From Syntrophaceae bacterium UBA4778 (GTDB taxonomy: Bacteria; Desulfobacterota; Syntrophia; Syntrophales; UBA4778): DNA of 13,252 nt. Shown here piece after piece: positions 1 to 5,648 of the stretch (positions within the stretch are counted from its first letter, which is position 1; every line of letters starts with the position of its first letter). Position numbers and translations under genes: made by a program. The DNA lies in contig DHHG01000324.1 in NCBI GenBank assembly GCA_002403175.1, positions 1 to 13,252 of the forward strand, given 5' to 3'. The notes beneath the pieces are model-generated. The model was not told the origin of the DNA and ran no database searches. It saw only the letters and a list, made by a program, of their open reading frames with translations.

Positions 1-295
1 CGGTAAGCTGGCCGATTATCTCTCGAAGCAGCTGGATGAAAGAAATTCCGGGATTCGTGACCAGGGCAATTTTATACTTTTCCGATTCTAATGAATCAAT
101 GATCAATCGTATCGAAAGTGTTTTACCCAGCCCCACATCACCTACAATGACTGAAAGACACTCATTGCCCTCTTCTATTGCAAACAGGGTATCGGCAATC
201 GCATTCTCAAGTGATTCGTGACAATCCACATACATGCCGGGATCGGGAACATTATCAAAAGGCGGTTTTTGTAAATGCCAATATTCGTAATACAT
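1..295 (-). CDS. ExeA/GspA-type AAA ATPase, N-terminal part (runs off left edge)
   Basis: The reading frame opens at ATG 295-293 behind a strong AGGAGG ribosome site (about 301-306 on the minus strand) and stays open to base 1, giving 98 residues of the N-terminus. The protein begins MYYEYWHLQKPPFDNVPDP, the usual opening of ExeA-like ATPases. Walker A is GDVGLGKT at about residues 50-57. ExeA-family proteins are P-loop ATPases; in Aeromonas, ExeA works with ExeB to assemble the type II secretin through peptidoglycan, and many relatives sit in other contexts (transposon TniB/IstB-like, exosortase loci). Walker B, the sensor residues and any C-terminal peptidoglycan-binding or membrane part lie outside the window, so the subtype cannot be decided. 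It starts 24 bases after the HTH gene ends, on the same strand, so they are probably cotranscribed. Confidence 0.85.
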   Translation of the reverse strand, partial: MYYEYWHLQKPPFDNVPDPGMYVDCHESLENAIADTLFAIEEGNECLSVIVGDVGLGKTLSIRLIIDSLESEKYKIALVTNPGISFIQLLREIIGQLT

Positions 296-319
296 ATGCC
301 CTCCTCATTTCCTATTTAA

Positions 320-913
320 TTAATCACAAAGCTGAATAAGGTTTATTCCTGCATTGAAACCGCCTGAATTGAATTCCGAAACATTATCTCTTCCAGGAAT
401 GGCGGATTTTTTACTTTCCAGTTCGACATTCAACACACCTTCGTTAACATTATCTTTCCGACAGTCGGCTTTCGTGGTGTTCTGCTCCTCTTCACATTTC
501 AGGATATAATCCATGATATCATTCAGCATGAATCTCCTTGTTTTGCCGATTCTGTAACTTTTTAATTTCCCTTTTTTTACAAGCCCCTTCAGAGCTCCTT
601 TTCCAATCTGCAACATGAGGCAAACTTGCTCGCCTTTCAGCATTCTTACCGAGTCAACCTTCTTGAAATGGAAATTAAAAACTATTTTTTCGTTTTCCAA
701 TTGCTGTGTTTTATTTTCACCGGATTTCGGCCAAGGTTCCAAATTCATGAATCTTTGGTTGGGGTGAATCATCCTGCATTGCTCGGGGGATAATAAAACT
801 GAAACGACTTCTTCTTTCTGATCTGCTTGATAGGAAGCGTCAGGGATTCCTCTTTGAATCTGTTGCGTTTCCCTGCTTGGGCTTCTTCTCCTTGCAATGC
901 AGATCTTTTCCAT
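320..913 (-). CDS. Excisionase-type helix-turn-helix protein of unknown role
   Basis: This is a 197-residue protein starting at ATG 913-911 behind GGAG with good spacing. Residues about 90-138 (MLKGEQVC...LVKKGKLKSYRIGKTRRF...DIMDYIL) match the shape of the excisionase/MerR-like HTH_17 domain: an N-terminal helix, a recognition helix, then the typical 'GKLKSYRIGKTRRF' wing. The first 85 residues and the last 55 residues look polar and low in predicted structure and resemble no domain I recognise. HTH_17 proteins usually bind DNA as regulators or recombination directionality factors. No integrase or attachment site is visible here, so a regulatory or DNA-tethering role next to the downstream ATPase seems likelier. 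It lies 29 bases after the small membrane-protein gene and 24 bases before the ATPase gene, which supports an operon. The HTH assignment is fairly firm; the function is unknown. Confidence 0.8.
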   Translation of the reverse strand: MEKICIARRRSPSRETQQIQRGIPDASYQADQKEEVVSVLLSPEQCRMIHPNQRFMNLEPWPKSGENKTQQLENEKIVFNFHFKKVDSVRMLKGEQVCLMLQIGKGALKGLVKKGKLKSYRIGKTRRFMLNDIMDYILKCEEEQNTTKADCRKDNVNEGVLNVELESKKSAIPGRDNVSEFNSGGFNAGINLIQLCD

Positions 914-942
914 TACCAGCTCCTTCCTTTTTATCCGAATTC

Positions 943-1203
943 TTATTCGACTAAGCTCAGCTTTTCTCTTTCCTCTTTTTGTTTCAGCATATTGCTTCCG
1001 ATATTCTGTACCAGTTCATCTCTTTCATTCGATAAGGCAGATAGGATCGCTTCCCCTTGAGATCTTGTAAGCTCGTAGGAACTCTTCAACTTATCCGCAA
1101 GGTCTCCAGGCGACCTAATGAAGTTGAAAAATCCAAGTACAACGGCAGCAATCAAAACGGTCTCAATTGACTTCCTTATGAAGTTCAGCATAATATCAAC
1201 CAT
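943..1203 (-). CDS. Small membrane-anchored coiled-coil protein
   Basis: This 86-residue protein is of unknown family. The start is taken at ATG 1203-1201, because a perfect AAGGAGG sits five bases upstream; a GTG in frame at 1230 would overlap that ribosome site. Residues about 13-30 (ETVLIAAVVLGFFNFI) form one membrane segment flanked by Arg/Lys. The rest (about 33-83) is highly charged and helical, with Leu/Ile spacing that suggests a coiled coil (for example SNERDELVQNI, KQKEEREKL). There is no cleavable signal peptide, so it is probably an inner-membrane protein with one segment and a helical soluble tail. It is the first gene of the cluster with the HTH protein and the ExeA-type ATPase, and it lies directly downstream of the CRP-type palindrome, so it may be the membrane anchor or partner of one of them. 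Confidence 0.75.
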   Translation of the reverse strand: MVDIMLNFIRKSIETVLIAAVVLGFFNFIRSPGDLADKLKSSYELTRSQGEAILSALSNERDELVQNIGSNMLKQKEEREKLSLVE

Positions 1204-1208
1204 ATGAA

Positions 1209-1215
1209 CCTCCTT
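1209..1215 (-). promoter_or_regulatory. Strong ribosome-binding site for the small membrane protein
   Basis: On the minus strand this reads AAGGAGG, followed by five bases and then ATG 1203-1201. It decides the start of the 86-residue protein in favour of the ATG, not the upstream GTG at 1230. Confidence 0.8.
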
Positions 1216-1286
1216 GGTCGAAAATTTCACACTGAAAGGACCCGTCTTCTTTGCCTATAGGATCGGTTTTTTGAGTAAAGATGTGC

Positions 1287-1300
1287 GTGACCTGCGTCAC
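1287..1300. promoter_or_regulatory. CRP-type palindromic operator (GTGA-N6-TCAC)
   Basis: The sequence GTGACCTGCGTCAC is a perfect inverted repeat of GTGAC with a four-base centre, and fits the CRP/HcpR-type half-site pattern GTGA-N6-TCAC. It lies 84 bases upstream of ATG 1203 and 85 bases beyond the stop of the adjacent Crp/Fnr-type regulator. On the minus strand it is followed by TTTACT (about 1279-1274) and a weak -10-like TCCTAT/TATAGG near 1262-1254. This would centre the palindrome roughly 43-47 bases upstream of a start, near the class II activator position. The palindrome is directly seen; its binding by the neighbour is inference. Confidence 0.6.
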
Positions 1301-1384
1301 CTAAATAAAAGGAAAGGGACTTTTTAAAGAAATTTTATGGTTTCGGGTATGGAGGGCATTTTGCCTTTGGGAATAAGAATCATA

Positions 1385-2104
1385 TCATAATGAGGTTACT
1401 TTCTCTAAAAAAGAGGGTTTCAGGAGGATGGCTTTATTTTCAAGAACCTCAATCTCGCCATTTTTCTCAAAACTGTTCAGGAATCGAGTAGCTGTTTCTC
1501 TGGAGATAGATGCTAAATGTGCGAGATCCTTGTGTGTAAGTTTCAGGTTTATTATCGTGCCCCTTTGATCTTGAATTCCAAATTGATTAGCCATGTGCAT
1601 GAGCACTGCTCTTATCCTGTGTTCTGCATCGGCAAAACTGGTTACTTTTAGCATCAACCAGGCCTCGCGAAGTCTCTCGCAAAGCATGGCAATAATACCT
1701 TTAACCACCTGCTCATTTTTCATCAGGTGCCATTCAAAATCTTCTTTTGAAATAAATCCGATTTCTGCATCTTCCATTGCTACAATGGTTGCAGGAGCGC
1801 TTTTTCCATCCAGAATAGCCATTTCACCGAAAAAATCGCCTTTCTTATGAATGGCCAGAATACGCTCTTTCCCGTCTACACTGTATTGAACAGCCTTTAC
1901 TTTCCCCGAATAGATAAAGTAAATGAATTTAGCGGTATCTTCTTCATAGAGGATGATTTGGTTTTTCCAATAGCGTTTACGGATAATAATTGTTCTGAGC
2001 TCAACTTCAGAGAGCGATGAGAGGAATGGAATCTGTTGAACCAACTTGTCGTATTTATCCGAACGTAGCAAATTGCCTCCAGTTTCTTCTTTGTCCGCGC
2101 TCAT
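1385..2104 (-). CDS. Crp/Fnr-family transcriptional regulator
   Basis: This 239-residue protein has a cyclic-nucleotide-binding-type beta-roll (about 25-120; FFGEMAILDG at 91-100), a long dimerisation helix (about 130-165) and a C-terminal winged helix (about 165-235). The recognition helix is SRETATR at 201-207, keeping Arg202, Glu203 and Arg207 in the CRP pattern R-E-x-x-x-R that reads GTGA half-sites. The phosphate-binding stretch reads APAT where cAMP-binding CRPs have R-S-A, so the key Arg is missing and cAMP is an unlikely ligand. Only one Cys (142) is present, so it is not an FNR-type Fe-S sensor. The ribosome site before ATG 2104-2102 is weak. A TAAAAT box at 2127-2122 would give a very short leader. 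Its stop is 181 bases before the small membrane gene on the same strand, with the candidate operator in that gap. Confidence 0.92.
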   Translation of the reverse strand: MSADKEETGGNLLRSDKYDKLVQQIPFLSSLSEVELRTIIIRKRYWKNQIILYEEDTAKFIYFIYSGKVKAVQYSVDGKERILAIHKKGDFFGEMAILDGKSAPATIVAMEDAEIGFISKEDFEWHLMKNEQVVKGIIAMLCERLREAWLMLKVTSFADAEHRIRAVLMHMANQFGIQDQRGTIINLKLTHKDLAHLASISRETATRFLNSFEKNGEIEVLENKAILLKPSFLEKVTSL

Positions 2105-2377
2105 TTTACTTTGTCATTATTATTTTACAACAATTTTTTTTGAGCAAAATGATTTGATTTCTCTCGATAGTACTTTTTCGATACTCGACTGAATCGATAG
2201 GTAATGTGTAGCGAATAGCGAATAAGGATACAATATCATTTTCGTTCCGGGTATTCCTTTTCAGAAGGGGATGGGATATACTAATAAATAAGAGATCGAT
2301 AACAGCAGCAACACCAATAATTTGAAGTAGGTGTGTTATTATTTCTCTTATTCACAATTAGAATCAATTTAGATTTT
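2105..2377. other. Divergent intergenic region with repeated TCGATA
   Basis: This AT-rich spacer lies between the minus-strand regulator and the plus-strand NUDIX gene. It holds no gene I can support. TCGATA occurs at 2164-2169, 2178-2183, 2194-2199 and 2296-2301, and a tandem heptad TAGCGAA lies at 2209-2222. A run of eight T at about 2134-2141 and a TAAAAT (minus, 2127-2122) could belong to the promoter of the regulator. No clear plus-strand promoter was recognised. Confidence 0.5.
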
Positions 2378-3235
2378 ATGAATTTGAGTATCTTGTTTGA
2401 AAAAGACGCAGTACAGGACCTCTTGATTGAAAAACTGGGGCAGGTTCCCATCGATTTTTGCGAAAAAGCCGATTGCATAAAGAAGAAAAAAGATAAATGG
2501 GGTGCGGCAGGGGTGCTCATCCCACTCGCTTTTGGTAGCCAAGGGGAGACAATCCCGGAATGGAGCTTGATCCTGATAAAAAGATCATCCATGGTCGCCC
2601 AAGCCGGTGATTTGAGTTGTCCAGGCGGCATGCTGGAATCATTGGATTCCCTGCTAAGGCACATTATTACCTGCCGACTGGTTCCGGTTCTAAAAGGAAG
2701 ACCTTTAAAATATGCTCGAGACAGGGGTACAGCTGATTTCAGGAGCATAACTCTTTTCCTGGCCAATGCGCTTCGAGAATCATGGGAAGAGGTTAATCTC
2801 AGCCCCTTTTACGTCGATTTTCTTGGACCTTTAGCCTGTCGTAATCTCGTCATGTTCTCAAAAACCATCTTCCCCCTGGTCGGCCTGGTAAAAAGACCAT
2901 GGCTCTTACAACCTAATCACGAAGTAGAAAAAATAATAAATATTCCGCTGAGGCTTTTCTTTCAACCGGAAAACTACGGCATATTCTCCATGGAAACGGG
3001 GAAAAATCCCGGGAATACCGGGAACCAGACCGATCGGTTTACCTGCTTTGTCTATCGCAATGAAACAGGACAGGAAGAGATCTTATGGGGAGCAACTTTC
3101 GGTATAATAATGTCGCTATTGAAAACCGCATTCGATTTCGAAGTGCCTGGACCAACCTCAAACATCCTCAGAAAAACATTTAGCCCCCAATACCTTAAAG
3201 GCAGCAGGCATGCCGGAAGAGAAGGCATTCGATAG
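2378..3235 (+). CDS. NUDIX hydrolase, CoA-pyrophosphatase-like, with split Nudix box
   Basis: The protein has 285 residues if begun at ATG 2378. A GTG in frame at 2333 would add 15 hydrophobic residues; neither start has a clear ribosome site, so the start is uncertain. LILIKRSSMVAQAGDLSCPGG (about 64-84) resembles the NudL/UPF0035 stretch 'LLT.RS..L..H.GQ..FPGG'. ALRESWEEVNL (131-141) is the RE..EE half of the Nudix box, which binds the catalytic metals. In the family, about 16 residues separate GG from RE; here there are about 48, so roughly 30 residues are inserted inside the box. NudL-type enzymes hydrolyse CoA and its derivatives to 3',5'-ADP and phosphopantetheine. That substrate is plausible here but unproven, because HxGQ is replaced by QAGD and the box is interrupted. 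It is divergent from the regulator and convergent with the NlpC/P60 gene. Confidence 0.8.
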   Translation: MNLSILFEKDAVQDLLIEKLGQVPIDFCEKADCIKKKKDKWGAAGVLIPLAFGSQGETIPEWSLILIKRSSMVAQAGDLSCPGGMLESLDSLLRHIITCRLVPVLKGRPLKYARDRGTADFRSITLFLANALRESWEEVNLSPFYVDFLGPLACRNLVMFSKTIFPLVGLVKRPWLLQPNHEVEKIINIPLRLFFQPENYGIFSMETGKNPGNTGNQTDRFTCFVYRNETGQEEILWGATFGIIMSLLKTAFDFEVPGPTSNILRKTFSPQYLKGSRHAGREGIR

Positions 3236-3315
3236 TTATTATTTTACAGTGAGAATCCTTATTTGGAATCAGTTGGAATAGAATTAGAGAAAAATGATCT
3301 TATTTTCGAAGCTTA

Positions 3316-4281
3316 TCAGGATTGCAGAGATGCTTGAGTAGACCGATTCTCATCAGATTTGAGCTCTTTGACGCGGACTCCTCGAACAAATCTTTTGTTG
3401 AAATAAGGCTCATCCAGATGATCGATTTTGGCCTCTTTGTTTTTGGAAGATAGGTGAACAAATTGACTGTTTCCAATGTAAATACCGACGTGATCGTTCG
3501 TTCTGCGTGACCGGAAAATAACCAGATCTCCGTCTTCCAGTTCATTTCTTTTGACCCATTTTCCGATTTGGGACTGCTCCCGGGCTGTCCTGGGGAGATT
3601 TATATCGACAATCCCGTAAACCCTTTTCACAAACGCGGAACAATCTATCCCTCTCAGAGTGGATCCTCCATAGCGGTATGGAACTCCTAGAAATGTCTTA
3701 ACAACCCTGATAAAAAGGTTTCGTTCATCAGAATTTCTCCACGTACCGACAACCGGATTCGGATTAGGCATTTCCTCAACCACTTCAGTTTCGGCATTGT
3801 CCTCCGGGATATCTTCTTCTATCTCAGCATCCGCCGGACCGGGTTCGGCTTTGGGAATTTTCAGTTTTCGCCCAACTTTAACCGAATTCCTTTTTAAACC
3901 ATTCATAGTTCGAATCGTTTTTACAGAGCAATTAGCCATGGCAGCAATGCTTTGGATGGTATCGCCCCTTTTCACCCTATAAATTTCTATGTTTTGCCTG
4001 GAGTCCGGCTGTCTTTCTGAAGTTTTTTTGCTGATTTCCGTATGGGATTGTTTTTTGGAACCCTTCTGCGGAATGATTAATACCTGTTTAGGGCTTAGCG
4101 CACTGCCCTTCATCCCATTTGCATCTCTGATGTCCTGGGGTTTGAGACCGTATTTTTTGGCGATTTTGGAGAGAGTATCTCCCGACTTAACTTTATAATT
4201 GAGATTTGCAAAAGCAGATTGAAAGCTGAGTGAAAGGCCTATAAAGATCAGCCCCACATACAAAAGAGTCCTTTTTAACAT
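3316..4281 (-). CDS. Secreted LysM-LysM-NlpC/P60 peptidoglycan endopeptidase
   Basis: This 321-residue protein begins at ATG 4281-4279 behind AAGGAGG with good spacing. Residues 1-26 form a signal peptide (MLKRTLL, hydrophobic core, AFA ahead of NLNYK). Two LysM domains follow at about 28-71 and 99-143 (YKVKSGDTLSKIAKKYG; YRVKRGDTIQSIAAMA), which bind the glycan strand. An acidic, proline-rich linker (about 145-180) leads to an NlpC/P60 domain (about 185-305). The catalytic residues are visible: Cys214 in GIDCSAF, His264 in DHVGIYIG, and third-position His276 in FVHLS. Such enzymes cut the gamma-D-Glu-diaminopimelate (or nearby) bond of stem peptides in the periplasm during wall growth or turnover. 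It stands alone: convergent with the NUDIX gene and divergent from the FKBP gene. Confidence 0.93.
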   Translation of the reverse strand: MLKRTLLYVGLIFIGLSLSFQSAFANLNYKVKSGDTLSKIAKKYGLKPQDIRDANGMKGSALSPKQVLIIPQKGSKKQSHTEISKKTSERQPDSRQNIEIYRVKRGDTIQSIAAMANCSVKTIRTMNGLKRNSVKVGRKLKIPKAEPGPADAEIEEDIPEDNAETEVVEEMPNPNPVVGTWRNSDERNLFIRVVKTFLGVPYRYGGSTLRGIDCSAFVKRVYGIVDINLPRTAREQSQIGKWVKRNELEDGDLVIFRSRRTNDHVGIYIGNSQFVHLSSKNKEAKIDHLDEPYFNKRFVRGVRVKELKSDENRSTQASLQS

Positions 4282-4451
4282 CCAGGTACCTCCTTAGGGT
4301 AAGCCTCAGTCCCGGACAGATTTGCCATGGGATTACAATGAACGGTGTTGTTAACATCTCCCAATGAGAATTCAACCACGAAATTGAAAGGTTCATATAC
4401 TAATTTATTTAGCGGGTCAATTTGAATTTTAATACCTAAGTACCATTTAGA

Positions 4452-4480
4452 TTGACTTTTTATTTTTCATAAATTATTCT
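4452..4480 (+). promoter_or_regulatory. Sigma70-type promoter for the FKBP gene
   Basis: TTGACT (4452-4457) is separated by exactly 17 bases from TATTCT (4475-4480). That is five of six matches at -35 and four of six at -10, with ideal spacing. Transcription would begin near A4487, about 90 bases before the FKBP start codon and just ahead of the hairpin at 4492-4511. Confidence 0.6.
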
Positions 4481-4491
4481 GGAGCCATAAG

Positions 4492-4522
4492 CCATCGCCT
4501 TTTTGCGATGGTTATTTTTTTT
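4492..4522 (+). terminator. Terminator-like hairpin in the FKBP leader
   Basis: CCATCGC (4492-4498), loop CTTTTT, GCGATGG (4505-4511) form a seven-pair perfect stem, followed by TTATTTTTTTT (4512-4522). This is the form of an intrinsic terminator on the plus strand. No plus-strand gene ends upstream: the nearest gene is the minus-strand NlpC/P60 gene. It therefore belongs to a short leader transcript, either as an attenuator or protective 5' stem-loop for the FKBP mRNA, or as the end of a very short RNA. Confidence 0.6.
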
Positions 4523-4576
4523 ATATGTCGGATATTCAAAGCCCCATACCGAATACAGCCTTAAGGAGGGAATCAT

Positions 4577-5068
4577 ATGTCAAACAAAATTCAAAATGGA
4601 GATACAATTCTGGTGAATTATACCGGGAAATTCGAAGACGGCGAGGTATTCGATTCCTCCCAAGGGCGTTCGCCACTCAAATTCACGGTGGGATCCGGTC
4701 AGCTTATAAAGGGTTTCGATGAAGCTGTTTTAGGACTTTCCGAAGGGGATAAAAAAACGGTTACCATACCGGCCGATAAAGCCTACGGTGAACATAGAGA
4801 AGATCACATTTTCGATATGCCTAAATCACAGATTCCTGAAGGGATGAAACTTGAGGCAGGCATGGCGGTTGAATTAATGGATCAGGACCAAAATCCTATT
4901 CCGGCCGTATGTACTGAAATTCTAGACGATGTCATCAGACTTGATGTCAACCATCCTCTCGCCGGTAAGACCCTTGTCTTTGATATTGAAATTCTAAAGA
5001 CCGGTGTTGAGCCTGATCCATCATCCTGCGATTGCGGTTGCGGTTGCTCTGATTGTGATGAGTGTTAA
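4577..5068 (+). CDS. slyD: SlyD-like FKBP-type peptidyl-prolyl isomerase with Cys-rich tail
   Basis: This 163-residue protein begins at ATG 4577 behind AAGGAGG. Residues 1-70 and 124-143 make the FKBP fold (VNYTGKFEDGEVFDSS; GQLIKGFDEAVLGLSEGDKKTVTIPADKAYG; DVNHPLAGKTLVFDIEI). An insert-in-flap chaperone domain lies between (about 72-122), as in SlyD. The family speeds cis-trans isomerisation of X-Pro bonds and acts as a cytoplasmic chaperone; E. coli SlyD also delivers nickel to hydrogenase through a His/Cys-rich tail. Here the tail is short and carries six cysteines in 13 residues (Cys151, 153, 155, 157, 160, 163) with no histidine, which suggests a thiolate metal site. No hydrogenase gene is in the window. 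It appears to be a single-gene unit with its own promoter. Confidence 0.92.
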   Translation: MSNKIQNGDTILVNYTGKFEDGEVFDSSQGRSPLKFTVGSGQLIKGFDEAVLGLSEGDKKTVTIPADKAYGEHREDHIFDMPKSQIPEGMKLEAGMAVELMDQDQNPIPAVCTEILDDVIRLDVNHPLAGKTLVFDIEILKTGVEPDPSSCDCGCGCSDCDEC

Positions 5069-5119
5069 GCTTCTCATTACGTTCATTCTTCCATATTTCT
5101 TTTTAAATCGAATGGTTTT

Positions 5120-5147
5120 CTGGGGGAAGCATTCGGCCTTCTCCCAG
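5120..5147 (+). other. Long hairpin between the FKBP and QueD-like genes
   Basis: CTGGGGGAAG (5120-5129) pairs with CTTCTCCCAG (5138-5147) around an eight-base loop. That is ten pairs with one G-T wobble. No T-run follows on either strand, so it is not a standard intrinsic terminator, although it lies 52 bases after the FKBP stop and may protect that 3' end. I could not fit it to a preQ1 riboswitch pattern. Confidence 0.45.
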
Positions 5148-5173
5148 GTAATCCCGCCGAAATCCTCTATTTC

Positions 5174-5202
5174 TTGACTCTTTTCAGGCTTTACGTTATT
5201 GA
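5174..5202 (+). promoter_or_regulatory. Possible promoter of the pterin gene pair
   Basis: TTGACT (5174-5179) is followed after 17 bases by TATTGA (5197-5202). The -35 is good and the -10 is weak (three of six). It would place a start near 5209, about 33 bases ahead of the QueD-like start codon. Confidence 0.35.
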
Positions 5203-5241
5203 TTCTGGCATCATTTTCAGGTAAGCAAATTAAAGGATACC

Positions 5242-5628
5242 ATGTTCGAAGTAACGATTAAAAAAATGTTCTCAGCCGCTCACATGCTCACAGAAATCGG
5301 TGGGATTTGCGAGAAATTACATGGCCATAATTTTGTTGTTGAGGTAACCGTTGCATCTGAGGAGTTGAACCCGGAAGGAATTATTTTAGATTTCAGATAC
5401 TTGAAGCAACGCACGAACGAAGTCCTGGATACGCTCGATCACAAGTGCCTGAACGAGTTACCCGAGTTCAAGAATCGAAATCCATCTTCTGAATATATCG
5501 CGAAATATATATACGATAGGCTGACCTGTGCATTGGAACCTGGAACCTTCTTCATCTCGAAGGTAACTGTCTGGGAATCGGAGGATGCCAGGGTTACATA
5601 CCGGAGAAGCGCAATCGATAGGAAGTAA
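5242..5628 (+). CDS. queD: QueD / 6-pyruvoyltetrahydropterin synthase family enzyme
   Basis: This 128-residue protein begins at ATG 5242 behind AAAGGA. It has the full PTPS/QueD layout: FSAAH with zinc ligand His14; CEKLHGH with Cys23 and zinc ligands His27 and His29; LDFRYLK; LDHKCLNE with Asp66 and His67; PSSEYIA; and VTVWESE with the conserved Glu near 112. QueD converts 7,8-dihydroneopterin triphosphate to 6-carboxytetrahydropterin for queuosine. Here Glu24 directly follows the catalytic Cys23 (E. coli QueD, from memory, has Cys-Gly). PTPS-III proteins, in which a Glu replaces or accompanies the Cys, are known to make 6-hydroxymethyldihydropterin and bypass FolB in folate synthesis, so that role is an open alternative. 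folE2 follows after 20 bases, and its product is the substrate for either reaction. Confidence 0.85.
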   Translation: MFEVTIKKMFSAAHMLTEIGGICEKLHGHNFVVEVTVASEELNPEGIILDFRYLKQRTNEVLDTLDHKCLNELPEFKNRNPSSEYIAKYIYDRLTCALEPGTFFISKVTVWESEDARVTYRRSAIDRK

Positions 5629-5648
5629 ATCCTATCTTGGTGTAACAC

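Noticed and set aside
320..913. Phage or integrative-element excisionase
   Set aside because: The HTH is of excisionase type, but there is no integrase, attachment repeat or tRNA nearby, and the protein is much longer than typical Xis.
943..1230. Longer GTG start for the small membrane protein
   Set aside because: The in-frame ATG at 1203 has a perfect AAGGAGG at five bases, while the GTG start would read through that site and has no comparable signal.
2281..2766. Minus-strand open frame opposite the NUDIX gene
   Set aside because: It is antisense to a gene with clear Nudix motifs and has no ribosome site or domain.
4525..4722. Plus-strand open frame beginning upstream of the FKBP gene
   Set aside because: It is out of frame with, and mostly overlaps, the well-supported FKBP gene; its Arg-rich product is a frame shadow and it lacks a ribosome site.
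5069..5241. preQ1 riboswitch ahead of the QueD-like gene
   Set aside because: I could not find the conserved preQ1-I or preQ1-II sequence pattern; only an unassigned hairpin is visible.
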